A stretch of DNA of 64,000 nt, from positions 2,007,501-2,071,500 of the forward strand of contig NC_008044.1 of NCBI RefSeq assembly GCF_000014065.1. The letters are read 5' to 3'. The notes under the pieces are model-generated. The model was not told the origin of the DNA and did not search any database. It saw nothing but the letters and a program-made list of their open reading frames with translations. The stretch's first letter is position 1. Every line of letters starts with the position of its first letter. Both the position numbers and the translations under genes were made by a program. Of the stretch, positions 16,722 through 25,585 are shown piece by piece. Source of the DNA: Ruegeria sp. TM1040. Its GTDB lineage: Bacteria > Pseudomonadota > Alphaproteobacteria > Rhodobacterales > Rhodobacteraceae.

Positions 16722-17011
16722 GCCGCCACCTTGAGGAATGAAAGCCGCGGATCCGCCTGAGAGGGGGTGAAGGCGGTGATATCCACCGCAACCAGCCCGT
16801 CGCGCACAAAAGGATCTGTCGCAAGTCTCTCCTCCAACGCGGCGCGGTCCTCGCCAACTGCCAGGATCAGTCCACCCGGTCCATCATCCAGCGCGCCCGC
16901 CAGAAGGAAGACTCCGTCTTCAAATCCCTGCGCCAGCCAAGCCTTGTGCGCTTCAAGCACGCCAGAGATACGCTCCCTGTCTGCGGTCAACTTCAAACAG
17001 ATCACAAACAT
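16718..17011 (-). CDS. YciI-like protein
   Basis: This 97-aa ferredoxin-fold protein of the YCII family begins MFVICLKLTADRERISGVLE and includes HKAWLAQGFEDGVFLLAGAL and DPFVRDGLVAVDITAFTP. The conserved His (HKAWL) and Asp (DPF) form the proposed active site; no general reaction is established. It is coupled to tag through an ATGA overlap and follows tetR by 31 bases, so it probably belongs to the same regulated operon. Confidence 0.88.
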   Translation of the reverse strand: MFVICLKLTADRERISGVLEAHKAWLAQGFEDGVFLLAGALDDGPGGLILAVGEDRAALEERLATDPFVRDGLVAVDITAFTPSQADPRLSFLKVAA

Positions 17012-17042
17012 GGTGATCCTCCTTCGTGTTATGAATTGTATC

Positions 17043-17612
17043 TCAGGCGGGCGCGGCGATCTGTTGACGCGCCCAGTCTGTCATCTGCTGCACCTCTGCC
17101 TCGATCAGTGCCGGATCCGCAAAAGCCTGCGCCAGTGCCGCGACGCCCTGGCTGCGCCCCATCAGATGAGTCGCCAGCGCCTCGGCGTCCTGCGTGCGAC
17201 CGGCGCGGCGAAACTCCTCGGCAAGCCAGTCGATAAAAAGCCGGAATAGCTCTGCCGCATGCGTATGTGCGACATGCTCGAGCTTTGAGAGCTCGCTTAC
17301 CAAAGTGCCCACCGGGCAGCCCCAAGCCATGATCTTGCTGCGGTTCTGAATCAGAATCCGGATGAAACAGATGATGCGATCAAGCGGCGTGTCGCTCTCG
17401 GTTTCCCAGGCGCGCAGCATCAACGCTGTGCGCTCCAGCCGAAGGTCGATCACCGCCTCAAGGATCTCGTCTTTGGTCTTGAAATGATAATAGAAATTCC
17501 CGCGCGACAGGCCGAGAGGTGCCGCGATGTCGGCCAGGGACGTGGCCTCAAAACCGCGCGTGTAGAACAGCTCATCCGCCTGCGCGACAATACGCTCTCT
17601 GGTCTGGGCCAT
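17043..17612 (-). CDS. TetR/AcrR-family transcriptional regulator
   Basis: This 189-aa repressor has an N-terminal HTH (residues 2-50: RERIVAQADELFYTRGFEAT, LADIAAPLGLSRGNFYYHFK) and an all-alpha ligand domain (CPVGTLVSELSKL, typical of the YcdC/NemR-like branch with a conserved Cys). ATG 17612 follows GAGGGG; a TTG six codons upstream is less likely. It heads tetR-yciI-tag and probably controls that operon. The cysteine in GCPVGT hints at electrophile sensing, by inference only. Confidence 0.88.
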   Translation of the reverse strand: MAQTRERIVAQADELFYTRGFEATSLADIAAPLGLSRGNFYYHFKTKDEILEAVIDLRLERTALMLRAWETESDTPLDRIICFIRILIQNRSKIMAWGCPVGTLVSELSKLEHVAHTHAAELFRLFIDWLAEEFRRAGRTQDAEALATHLMGRSQGVAALAQAFADPALIEAEVQQMTDWARQQIAAPA

Positions 17613-17671
17613 GGGTACACATCCCCTCAAAAGTTCGGCAACATCACCAATTGGCAGGCGTTGATCGTTAT

Positions 17672-17687
17672 TAGGTCACTCGTCCTA
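17672..17687. promoter_or_regulatory. Possible TetR operator
   Basis: TAGGTCACTCGTCCTA, 60 bases upstream of the tetR start, is an imperfect palindrome (five of eight positions paired, TAGG...CCTA ends). Its position and 16-base length resemble the much better pair at 60506-60547. The call is weak. Confidence 0.3.
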
Positions 17688-17708
17688 GACCCCTTTAGGG
17701 CAAGTGGC

Positions 17709-18052
17709 CTAATTTAGCAATCCGTCTTGTGAAACCTTCAGCATCTGTCGCAGCAGCAGGCGCTCCCGGGGGTTTTCCTCACCGGACCACAGCATCGACA
17801 GCAACACCTTCAGGATCGCCCAGTGCAGCTGCGTGCTGGCGCCGCATCCCGCGACCTCTCCCCATTTGCGCGTTCGAGAAACAAAAGGCCTGTTGCCTCG
17901 TTGCTCAAGTGCCCCGCCGGATAGTGTTTCAACGCGCCCCAATCGCCAGAGCGCAACCGCACCTTCCAGACCTGCGCGTGCCGGGTGCCCGCAACCCAAT
18001 CAGGATCTCTGAGATCAAAGCGCCGCAAGAGCGCCTCGGGCGGCGGCCTCAT
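17709..18052 (-). pseudogene. Remnant of an APH-like phosphotransferase behind tadA
   Basis: The frame starting at 18052 reads like the N-terminus of an aminoglycoside-phosphotransferase-family kinase (LLRRFDLRDPDWVAGTRHAQ, then VWKVRLRSGDWGALKHYPAG and NEATGLLFLERANGE). It then runs into unrelated sequence and stops after 80 aa. A second frame picks up at about 17860 and ends with a kinase-tail-like stretch, WAILKVLLSMLWSGEENPRE, down to 17709. The catalytic HGD and DxD loops are missing. The best reading is an internal deletion with a frame change. Its ATG overlaps the tadA stop (ATGA). Confidence 0.5.
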
Positions 18053-18501
18053 TTGCGGCGTAGCGCAAAGAACGCGCGCAACAGCGCCTCGGATTGGGCC
18101 GCCGAGAAGCCCTCATAGACCTCGGGCGCATGATGGGACTGCGGATGGTCGAACACACAAGCGCCATGGGCAACTCCGCCAGATTTCGGATCAGAGGCAC
18201 CGTAATAAACGCGCGCGATGCGGGCCGCTGCAATGGCAGCCGCACACATGGCACAGGGCTCCAGCGTCACGTAAAGATCATGCCCCAAGAGCCGCTCGCT
18301 CCCCAGTGCGGCGCAGGCGGCGCGGATCGCCAGCACCTCGGCATGGGCCGTCGGATCATTGAGTTCCCGGGTGCGATTTCCCGCCCGCGCGACGACCTTG
18401 CCCTCTGGGCTCACCAGCACCGCGCCTACGGGCACTTCGCCACGCGCGGCCGCTGCGCGCGCCTCGTCGAGCGCCTCTGCCATGAAGGATCGAAACTCCA
18501 C
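18049..18501 (-). CDS. tadA: tRNA-specific adenosine deaminase
   Basis: TadA deaminates the wobble adenosine of tRNA-Arg(ACG) to inosine. The zinc and catalytic motifs are clear: HAEVLAIR (His ligand and catalytic Glu) and PCAMCAAAI (two Cys). I start it at GTG 18501 (VEFRSFMAEALDEA), which has AAAAGGAG ten bases upstream and gives 150 aa, the usual length. A GTG at 18546 is in frame but lacks a well-placed ribosome site. It is divergent from rluB and overlaps the kinase remnant by four bases. Confidence 0.93.
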   Translation of the reverse strand: MEFRSFMAEALDEARAAAARGEVPVGAVLVSPEGKVVARAGNRTRELNDPTAHAEVLAIRAACAALGSERLLGHDLYVTLEPCAMCAAAIAAARIARVYYGASDPKSGGVAHGACVFDHPQSHHAPEVYEGFSAAQSEALLRAFFALRRK

Positions 18502-18635
18502 CTCTGCGTTGCTCCTTTTGTCGCCCGTTCCAATGCCCGTTGGCACGCTCCGGCCCCATCATCGCGGGACGTCCGTGCGGCTGGCCGGTGTAATGGATGC
18601 TTTCGCCGCTCTCGCGAATAGGCTATGGCAGCGCC

Positions 18636-19865
18636 ATGAGCAAGAAAACCCCATCCAAACCGCCCGCGCGCCGCGCCGCCAACGCTGCCCGGCCAAAGGC
18701 CACCCCCTCCGCGACGCCGCGCGCACACAAGGGCCTGCAGGCAGGCGCACCCGCAGACGCGCGGCCCTCGCAAGACGGTGACCGCATCGCCAAGGTGCTG
18801 TCGCGCGCAGGCGTGGCCTCTCGTCGCGAGGCGGAACGGATGATTGCGGAGGGTCGCGTTGCGGTCAATGGCAAGGTCATCGACAGCCCCGCGCTCAATG
18901 TGACCAATCTGGATCGCATCGTGGTGGATGGCAATCCGCTGCCCGAGGCCGAGGCCCCGCGGCTTTGGCTCTATTACAAGCCCAACGGGTTGGTCACCAC
19001 GACCTCCGACGAGAAAGGGCGCAAGACGATCTTTGACGCATTGCCCGAGGACCTGCCGCGGGTGATGACAGTGGGCCGGCTTGACCTCAATTCCGAAGGC
19101 CTGCTGCTGCTGACCAACGACGGCGGCGTCAAACGCCAGTTGGAGCTGCCCTCGACAGGCTGGCTACGCCGCTACCGCGTGCGGATCAATGGCCGCCCGC
19201 AGGATCATGAATTTGACGTGCTGCGCAAAGGCGTGGTGATCGACGGCGAGCGTTTTCAGCCGATGACCATCTCGCTCGATCGCCAGCAAGGCGCCAACGC
19301 ATGGCTCACCATCGGGCTGCGCGAAGGCAAGAACCGCGAAATTCGCCGCGCCATGGAAGAGGTTGGCTATCCGGTAAACCGGCTTCTGCGGATCTCTTAT
19401 GGGCCGTTCCAGCTCGGCACGCTCAAGGAAGGCGAAGTAGAGGAGTTGCGCCCACGCGTGGTGCGGGATCAACTGGGTCTCGCCGCACCCGAAGGGGATG
19501 GCGAAGCCAAGAAGAAACCCACCCGCCCCGGACGCGGCCCGCGCAATCCTGGCGCAAAGACTGCTGGAAAAGGCATCGGCGCGCCCAACGCTCGCCCGAC
19601 AGGTAAAGGCGCAGTCAAAGCCCCCGAAGGCAGAGTTTTTTCTGGCAAGACCTTCTCGGGCAAAACCACCGGCAAAACCGCTGGCAAACCTGCGGCTCAT
19701 AAGGGCCAGGGCGGCAAACCCTCGGGTCCCAAGAGTTTTGGGACCAAACAGGGCGGCGGCTCGGGCGCGCGAGGATCCGGTAAACCCAATGGCGCATCCG
19801 GTGGGGCATCCGGCGGCAAATTCAGCCCCGGCGGGCGCCGTTTTGGCAAAAAACCGCAGGACTGA
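18636..19865 (+). CDS. rluB: Ribosomal large-subunit pseudouridine synthase B
   Basis: The enzyme isomerises a uridine in 23S rRNA helix 90 (RluB/RsuA family). Residues 1-45 are basic and disordered. An S4 domain follows ([20 protein letters not shown]), then the catalytic domain with the active Asp in [18 protein letters not shown], and [20 protein letters not shown]. Residues 300-409 form a long Gly/Lys/Pro tail with repeats ([20 protein letters not shown]) that is probably disordered and RNA-binding. The start is MSKKTPSK at 18636, the point where protein-like sequence begins. It is divergent from tadA. Confidence 0.92.
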   Translation: MSKKTPSKPPARRAANAARPKATPSATPRAHKGLQAGAPADARPSQDGDRIAKVLSRAGVASRREAERMIAEGRVAVNGKVIDSPALNVTNLDRIVVDGNPLPEAEAPRLWLYYKPNGLVTTTSDEKGRKTIFDALPEDLPRVMTVGRLDLNSEGLLLLTNDGGVKRQLELPSTGWLRRYRVRINGRPQDHEFDVLRKGVVIDGERFQPMTISLDRQQGANAWLTIGLREGKNREIRRAMEEVGYPVNRLLRISYGPFQLGTLKEGEVEELRPRVVRDQLGLAAPEGDGEAKKKPTRPGRGPRNPGAKTAGKGIGAPNARPTGKGAVKAPEGRVFSGKTFSGKTTGKTAGKPAAHKGQGGKPSGPKSFGTKQGGGSGARGSGKPNGASGGASGGKFSPGGRRFGKKPQD

Positions 19866-19953
19866 GCCCCCCTTGCCGGACTTCCCCCTAGCAGGAGCGC
19901 CTGCAATCTCCTAGGTTTCAAGAGGTTGGGGAACGTTTTTGGGGGCGAAAGAG

Positions 19954-20028
19954 GTGCAAACCGTCGCATATGTCGCGCTGTTGATCCTGATGCTTGGCAT
20001 CGGGACCGGCTGGATTGTCGGGGTCTGA
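19954..20028 (+). CDS. Possible single-membrane-span microprotein upstream of xpaC
   Basis: A GTG-initiated frame of 24 codons reads MQTVAYVALLILMLGIGTGW then IVGV, almost one hydrophobic span. A TTG start five codons upstream is also in frame. The stop is three bases before the xpaC-like gene. It could be a membrane microprotein or a leader peptide coupling translation. A purine-rich stretch (GGGGGCGAAAGAG) precedes it. The call is tentative. Confidence 0.35.
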   Translation: MQTVAYVALLILMLGIGTGWIVGV

Positions 20029-20031
20029 CGC

Positions 20032-20940
20032 ATGGCTCAGCGGTTTGGCGGCAAATACAGCCCCTCTGGTCAAGATGGCGCACGCCCCGACGGACGCCCG
20101 ACCAGCTCTTCTCGTATGACGGCGACCGCGCGGGTGAACCCTGTGGGGCTCCGCGCCAATCTGATGTTTGTGCCTGCGGCCGTGATGATGCTCTTCTCGC
20201 TGGCCTCGGGCGCCGCCGGTCTGGTGCTGGGCTTGATCAGTGCAGGGCTCTGGGCGGCAAGCGCCGTGATGCTGCGCGAGGGCCTGAAGGCCGAAGCCGC
20301 CTATGACGACCGCAAAGTGGCGCGCCGCCCTGCCCTGCCGCGCAAGATCCTTGCCGCCAGCCTCTGCGGTCTGGGCGGCGCGGTCGGCGCGTGGTCCAGC
20401 GAGCCGGGCGTGATCACTGCTGCGCTTTATGGCGTCGCCTGCGTTGGGCTGCATCTTGCGGCTTTTGGCCTTGATCCCCTCAGCGACAAAGGCGTCGAAG
20501 GCATTGATGACTTCCAAAGCGCCCGCGTCGCGCGCGTGGTCGATGAGGCCGAAACCCATCTGGCCGCCATGAAAGACGCCGTACTGCGCGCCAAAGACCG
20601 CTCGGTCGAGCTGCGCGTGGACCAGTTTCAGGCGGTCGCACGCGATCTGTGCCGCACTGTCGAAGAAGACCCCCGCGACCTGACCGCTGCGCGCAAGTAC
20701 CTCACCGTCTACTTGCTCGGAGCGCGGGATGCGACGATCAAATTTGCCGATATCTTTGCCCGCAGCGGCAGCACCGAGGCGCGCGCCGACTACCTCGCGC
20801 TGCTCGACGATCTGGAACAGAATTTCGCCGCCCGGAATGAAAAACTCCTGCTGGAGGACCGGGGCGATCTGAATATTGAAATTGATGTGTTGCGCGCCCG
20901 GCTGGAGCGCGAAGGCGTCCAGTTGGACCGCCCCTCTTAA
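20032..20940 (+). CDS. XpaC-like 5-bromo-4-chloroindolyl phosphate hydrolysis family protein
   Basis: This 302-aa membrane protein has a disordered N-terminus, two hydrophobic pairs (NLMFVPAAVMMLFSLASGAA and ILAASLCGLGGAVGAW onward) and a helical cytosolic C-terminal half (VDEAETHLAAMKDAVLRAKD). This layout fits the XpaC family, which is almost always encoded beside TelA. The biochemical role is not established. It is the first large gene of an xpaC-telA-lipoprotein operon, 22 bases from telA. Confidence 0.8.
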   Translation: MAQRFGGKYSPSGQDGARPDGRPTSSSRMTATARVNPVGLRANLMFVPAAVMMLFSLASGAAGLVLGLISAGLWAASAVMLREGLKAEAAYDDRKVARRPALPRKILAASLCGLGGAVGAWSSEPGVITAALYGVACVGLHLAAFGLDPLSDKGVEGIDDFQSARVARVVDEAETHLAAMKDAVLRAKDRSVELRVDQFQAVARDLCRTVEEDPRDLTAARKYLTVYLLGARDATIKFADIFARSGSTEARADYLALLDDLEQNFAARNEKLLLEDRGDLNIEIDVLRARLEREGVQLDRPS

Positions 20941-20962
20941 CCTGACAGGAAAGGCCTGGCCG

Positions 20963-22153
20963 ATGTCTGAAACGATTCAACAAAAAGCAGTAGAAGCCGA
21001 AACGCTGGTGAAGGAAGTAACCGAAGTGTCCCTGCCCGACCCCAAGGGCGAGCTGGCCACGCTCGAGGCCGCCGACCCGGAAACCACCACAGCGATCCGC
21101 CGCCGCATCGACGAGATCGACATGGGCGATACCAATTCGATCATCTCCTTTGGCTCTGCCGCGCAGGGTGAACTGCAACAGATCTCGCAGGCGATGCTGA
21201 CGGATGTGCGCAACAAGGACGTGGGGCCTGCAGGTGACTCCCTGCGCGAGATCGTCACCACCATCCGCGGCTTTTCCGTCTCTGAACTCGACGTGCGCCG
21301 CAAACCAACCTTCTGGGAACGTCTTCTGGGGCGCGCGGCCCCCTTTGCCAAGTTCACCGCCCGTTATGAAAGCGTGCAGGGGCAAATCGACAAGATCACC
21401 GATAGCCTTCTGGCGCATGAGCATACGCTCCTGAAGGACATCAAGTCCCTCGACGTTCTCTATGAAAAGACGCTGAATTTCTACGACGAGCTGGCGCTCT
21501 ATATTGCGGCGGGCGAGGCAAAGCTGGCCGAGCTCGACAGCACCGAAATCCCCGCGCTCGAGGCAGCTGTGGAAGCCGCGGCTGAGAACGATCAGGTCAT
21601 CAAGGCGCAGGAGCTGCGCGACCTGCGCGCGGCCCGCGACGATCTGGAACGCCGCGTGCACGACCTGAAACTCACGCGTCAGGTGACGATGCAGTCCCTG
21701 CCCTCTATCCGACTGGTGCAGGAAAACGACAAGTCTCTGGTCACCAAGATCAACTCCACGCTCGTCAATACCGTGCCGCTCTGGGAGACCCAGTTGGCGC
21801 AGGCTGTCACGATCCAGCGGTCTGCCGAGGCCGCAAATGCGGTGCGCGATGCCAACAACCTCACCAATGAACTGCTGACCGCCAATGCCGCAAACCTGCG
21901 CGAGAGCAACAAGGTCATCCGCGAGGAAATGGAGCGTGGCGTCTTTGACATCGAAGCGGTCAAACAGGCCAATGCCGACCTGATCGGCACCATCGAGGAA
22001 AGCCTGCAGATCGCCGATGAGGGCAAGCGCAAGCGGGCCGAGGCCGAGGCCGATCTGAAGAAAATGGAAGCCGAGCTGCGCGACACGCTGGCAGCTGCCA
22101 AAGCGCGCAAGGATGGGGTCGGCGACACGGCGGCCACCTCGGTTCCAAAGTGA
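20963..22153 (+). CDS. telA: TelA-family toxic anion resistance protein
   Basis: This 396-aa, almost wholly helical cytosolic protein is of the TelA/KlaA/YceH type linked to tellurite and envelope-stress resistance. Family blocks include FWERLLGRAAPFAKFTARYE, ITDSLLAHEHTLLKDIKSLD, YIAAGEAKLAELD, LPSIRLVQENDKSLVTKINS and VPLWETQLAQAV. The start at 20963 is downstream of AGGAAAGG; frame-open sequence further upstream belongs to xpaC. The C-terminus is a charged coiled coil (KRKRAEAEADLKKMEAELRD). Confidence 0.9.
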   Translation: MSETIQQKAVEAETLVKEVTEVSLPDPKGELATLEAADPETTTAIRRRIDEIDMGDTNSIISFGSAAQGELQQISQAMLTDVRNKDVGPAGDSLREIVTTIRGFSVSELDVRRKPTFWERLLGRAAPFAKFTARYESVQGQIDKITDSLLAHEHTLLKDIKSLDVLYEKTLNFYDELALYIAAGEAKLAELDSTEIPALEAAVEAAAENDQVIKAQELRDLRAARDDLERRVHDLKLTRQVTMQSLPSIRLVQENDKSLVTKINSTLVNTVPLWETQLAQAVTIQRSAEAANAVRDANNLTNELLTANAANLRESNKVIREEMERGVFDIEAVKQANADLIGTIEESLQIADEGKRKRAEAEADLKKMEAELRDTLAAAKARKDGVGDTAATSVPK

Positions 22154-22163
22154 GCCTGCCCGC

Positions 22164-23117
22164 GTGAATCCCGACACCGATACCGTATTGAGGCCGCGCC
22201 CCTTGGGCGCGGTTCTCGCCATGGGGGCTGCGCTCTTGCTTGGCGGGTGTCTGGCGCTGGCGCCCGGCCCCAAGGACACGCCGCGCCCCACTCCACGCCC
22301 TGTTGCGCCGGTTTATACGCCGTCGGTGGAATCGCAGACCTTGGCGAAATACTATGCCGATCTCGAGCAGGATCTTTTGACCCGTGGGCTCTTGCGCACG
22401 GATGGCGGCGGGCCAGAGACGCCCTATGACGCCGAAGATCTCGCAGAACGCTTTGAAACCCTTGCGTTTTACGACGAATACGCGAGCGCCACTGATGGCG
22501 GTGCTGGGGGTATGGGACGCTGGGAACGGCCCGTGCAGCTGGTCCCTGTCTTTGGCCCGTCGGTGACGCCGGCGCAGGAAGCGCGTGACCGCGCCTCCCT
22601 GACCGCCTATGCCGCCCGGCTGGCACGGATCACCGGGCATCCGATCACCGTCGGCACGAGCGGCAACTTTACCGTGCTCTTTGCCGGTATTGATGACGCG
22701 GATTTTGTCGAAACCAAAGTGCGCCGCCTGCTGCCAAACCTGTCGGACCGGGATGTGGCACTCTTTGCGACACCGCCGCGTAAATTCTATTGTCTGGTGT
22801 TTGCAGGCGGCCCCCAGAGCGATCCGCTGAACTACACCCGCGGTGTTGCCCTGATCCGCGCGGAGCAGCCCAATTTGATGCGGGAGAGCTGTATCCACGA
22901 GGAAATCGCCCAGGGGCTTGGGCTGCGCAATGACAGCCCCAAGGCACGGCCATCGATTTTCAACGACGACGACGAGTTTGCCCGCCTCACCAGCCATGAT
23001 GAGAAACTCTTGCAGATGCTTTACGACCGGCGTCTTCGGGTCGGAATGAGCGCAGAAGAGGCCCGCCCGGCCATCGAACGCATGGCCCGGGAGGTCATGG
23101 GAGAGCTCTCAAACTAG
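22164..23117 (+). CDS. DUF2927-type lipoprotein
   Basis: This 317-aa predicted lipoprotein has a hydrophobic stretch ending LLLGGC (Cys29 as acyl site), a Pro-rich linker, then a DUF2927-like domain (ITVGTSGNFTVLFAGIDDAD, SCIHEEIAQGLGLRND). The HEEIAQGLG segment resembles a metalloprotease helix but lacks the second histidine of HExxH. The start is GTG 22164, 10 bases after the telA stop; no strong ribosome site is seen. It is the last gene of the xpaC-telA operon, linking that module to the envelope. Confidence 0.75.
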   Translation: MNPDTDTVLRPRPLGAVLAMGAALLLGGCLALAPGPKDTPRPTPRPVAPVYTPSVESQTLAKYYADLEQDLLTRGLLRTDGGGPETPYDAEDLAERFETLAFYDEYASATDGGAGGMGRWERPVQLVPVFGPSVTPAQEARDRASLTAYAARLARITGHPITVGTSGNFTVLFAGIDDADFVETKVRRLLPNLSDRDVALFATPPRKFYCLVFAGGPQSDPLNYTRGVALIRAEQPNLMRESCIHEEIAQGLGLRNDSPKARPSIFNDDDEFARLTSHDEKLLQMLYDRRLRVGMSAEEARPAIERMAREVMGELSN

Positions 23118-23139
23118 AGAACGTCAGACCAACGGGGCC

Positions 23140-23763
23140 TCAACCCTGCGGGATCTCATTGACATGATCGGGCAAATGATATCCGCGCTGCACGGCCGGA
23201 CGGGCCGCAATGGCCTGGTACCATCTGCGCACATTGGGGAAATCGCGTAGATCGATGTCCTGCCATTCATAGCGCGACACCCATGGCCAGCAGGCCATAT
23301 CGGCAATCGAATAGTCGTTGACGATATAGTCACGCCCCTCAAGACGGCGATCCAGAACGCCGTAGAGACGCCGCGCCTCGGCACCATAGCGCTCCTCTGC
23401 ATAGTCGGAGGCGCCACGGTTGTACTTTAGGAAATGGTGCGCCTGCCCCAGCATCGGTCCAAAACCAGCCATCTGCCACATCAGCCATTCATAGATCTCG
23501 ATCCGCTGTTCAGGCGGCAAGAATTGACCATGTTTTTCAGCAAGATAAATCAGGATCGCGCCTGACTCCATCAAGGTGACACCGGTCTCTTGATCGCGGA
23601 TGGCCGGGATCTTGTTATTCGGGCTGATCGCAAGAAACGCGGGCGCCATTTGCGCGCCCGTCGCAATGTCGATCGCATGTGCGGTATAAGGTACGTTCAA
23701 CTCTTCGAGCAGGATGGAGACCTTGCGCCCGTTGGGGGTGTTCCAGGTGTATAGGTCGATCAT
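23140..23763 (-). CDS. Glutathione S-transferase, YfcG/Ure2p-like
   Basis: This 207-aa protein has a thioredoxin-like domain (MIDLYTWNTPNGRKVSILLE, NNKIPAI, ESGAILIYLAEK) and a helical C-terminal domain with GRDYIVNDYSIADMACWPWV. The N-terminal TPNGRKVSI is diagnostic of the YfcG/YghU group, which act as glutathione-dependent disulfide reductases rather than detoxifying transferases. The start is 23763, at MIDLYTW; the open frame continues 20 codons but is not conserved-looking. The stop lies 22 bases from the convergent lipoprotein stop. Confidence 0.88.
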   Translation of the reverse strand: MIDLYTWNTPNGRKVSILLEELNVPYTAHAIDIATGAQMAPAFLAISPNNKIPAIRDQETGVTLMESGAILIYLAEKHGQFLPPEQRIEIYEWLMWQMAGFGPMLGQAHHFLKYNRGASDYAEERYGAEARRLYGVLDRRLEGRDYIVNDYSIADMACWPWVSRYEWQDIDLRDFPNVRRWYQAIAARPAVQRGYHLPDHVNEIPQG

Positions 23764-23872
23764 GAGGGTCTCCGCGAGTCGTTTCTGCAGCGCAGAGTGA
23801 CGCGACCCGAGGGGCCGCGTCAATCAAGTCACCGTCACGAATTGTTTGGCGCACCCAGAGGCAGAACGTGCC

Positions 23873-25585
23873 TCAGGCGTTTGCCTTGCCCTGTCCTTCG
23901 GCGCGTACAGCCGAAAGCGACTGGTTTGGGGTCAAGGCTTCGGGGTCAACCACAATCTCGATCATGTAGCCGCCCTTGGTTGTGCGGGCGCGCTCCAACG
24001 CCGCCGGGAAATCCTCGGTGCGGAGCACCCGTTCCCCCGCGATCCCAAAGGACGCGGCATAGGCGACAAAATCGGGGTTCACCAACTTTGTGGCCATGAC
24101 CTTGCCGGGGTGATGGCGTTCCTGATGCATGCGGATGGTGCCGTACATGCCATTGTTTACGACAACATAGATGACATCAGCACCATGCTGCGCCGCGGTG
24201 GCCAGCTCTTGCGAGGTCATCATGAAACACCCATCGCCTGCCATCGCAACCACAGTGCGGTCGGGATGCGCGAGCTTGGCCGCAACCGCCGCCGGTACAC
24301 CATACCCCATGGAGCCGCTGGTGGGCGCCAGTTGCGTGCGATAGGCGCGGTGCTGATGGAACCGGTGCAGCCAGACTGTATAGTTCCCCGCCCCGTTGGT
24401 GTAGATCGTGTCCTCGGGCAGCGTTTCGCTCATGTGGCGCACCACATGGCCCATGTTCACATCCCCTGGCACCTCGGTTGGGGTCTGAAAGGCGAGGTAA
24501 TCCGCTCGCTGCTGCTGCACCCAGTCGGCCCAGCCTTCGGGCTGGCTCGGCAGAGTAATCGCCTCGGCGGCGTCAAAGAACAGCTCAGGGTCGGACTGGA
24601 TCGCAAGATCGGGCTGATAGACTTGTCCCAACTCCTCAGCACCCGGATGCACATGCACAAAGGTCATCTGCGGATGCGGAATATCGATGAGCTCGTAGCC
24701 TTGGGTCGTCATCTCGCCAAGGCGCGGGCCAACCGTTATCAGAAGATCAACCTCTTCACGCAACCGTTTACGAAGATTGGGAATTGGGGCGATGCCAACC
24801 GGGCCGACATAATTGTCGTGACCGTTGTTTACATAGTCCTGACTGCGAAAGGATGTCGTGACCGGCAGGCCCAAACGCTCGGCAAAGGCCAGCGCTTTGT
24901 CTGCACAGGCCTCGCTCCAGCTTGGCCCGCCTACCATCAGCATCGGCTTTTTGGCACGGGCGATCATAGCCGAGAGTGCCTCGATGTCATGCGCGGCAGG
25001 GGCCGGACGCGCGGGCGGCGTCACGCGCAGATCTGCGACCGTGACCTCATCGGTCAGCATGTCCTCTGGCAGCGCCAAAACCACCGGCCCGGGACGACCA
25101 GAAAGCGCGGTTTTCCAAGCGCGCGCCATATATTCTGGGATGCGGGCTGCATCATCGATCTGCGCTACCCATTTGGCCATCTGGCCAAACATGCGCCGGT
25201 AATCAATCTCTTGGAACGCTTCGCGATCCACCATCTCGCGCCCCACCTGCCCGATCAGAAGGATCATAGGCGTCGAGTCCTGAAACGCGGTGTGGACCCC
25301 ATTAGAGGCATTGGTCGCTCCCGGCCCGCGTGTCACAGCACAGATGCCGGGCTTTCCGGTCAGCTTACCATAGGCATCGGCCATGTTTGAGGCACCGGAT
25401 TCGTGGCGACAGGTCACCACGTTGATGCTCTCCTGGTGGGCGTGAAGCCCGTCCAGCAACTCCAGATAACTCTCACCGGGGACGCAATAAATCGTGTCTG
25501 CCCCTAGAATCTGCAACTGATCTGCAAGAACTCTGCCACCGCTACGACGCGAGGCGGATGCGGGCTGTGCTGTGTCGCTGGACAT
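23873..25585 (-). CDS. Thiamine-pyrophosphate-binding acetolactate-synthase-like enzyme
   Basis: This 570-aa protein has the three-domain layout of acetohydroxyacid-synthase relatives. The PYR domain has the catalytic Glu (CRHESGASNMADAYGKLTG), there is a central domain, and the PP domain carries the TPP motif GDGCFMMTSQELATAAQHGA to NNGMYGTIRMHQ. No regulatory subunit gene is adjacent, and the sequence is not typical IlvB, so it is probably a catabolic decarboxylase or ligase of unknown substrate. It lies 571 bases downstream of ptsP and likely has its own promoter. Confidence 0.85.
   Translation of the reverse strand: MSSDTAQPASASRRSGGRVLADQLQILGADTIYCVPGESYLELLDGLHAHQESINVVTCRHESGASNMADAYGKLTGKPGICAVTRGPGATNASNGVHTAFQDSTPMILLIGQVGREMVDREAFQEIDYRRMFGQMAKWVAQIDDAARIPEYMARAWKTALSGRPGPVVLALPEDMLTDEVTVADLRVTPPARPAPAAHDIEALSAMIARAKKPMLMVGGPSWSEACADKALAFAERLGLPVTTSFRSQDYVNNGHDNYVGPVGIAPIPNLRKRLREEVDLLITVGPRLGEMTTQGYELIDIPHPQMTFVHVHPGAEELGQVYQPDLAIQSDPELFFDAAEAITLPSQPEGWADWVQQQRADYLAFQTPTEVPGDVNMGHVVRHMSETLPEDTIYTNGAGNYTVWLHRFHQHRAYRTQLAPTSGSMGYGVPAAVAAKLAHPDRTVVAMAGDGCFMMTSQELATAAQHGADVIYVVVNNGMYGTIRMHQERHHPGKVMATKLVNPDFVAYAASFGIAGERVLRTEDFPAALERARTTKGGYMIEIVVDPEALTPNQSLSAVRAEGQGKANA

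Noticed and set aside
20738-22291. 517-codon minus-strand frame over telA
   Set aside because: TelA on the other strand is motif-supported; the antisense translation is rich in His/Arg/Gln and lacks domains.
23846-25390. 514-codon plus-strand frame over the TPP enzyme
   Set aside because: Shadow of a well-supported enzyme; no ribosome site or family motif.
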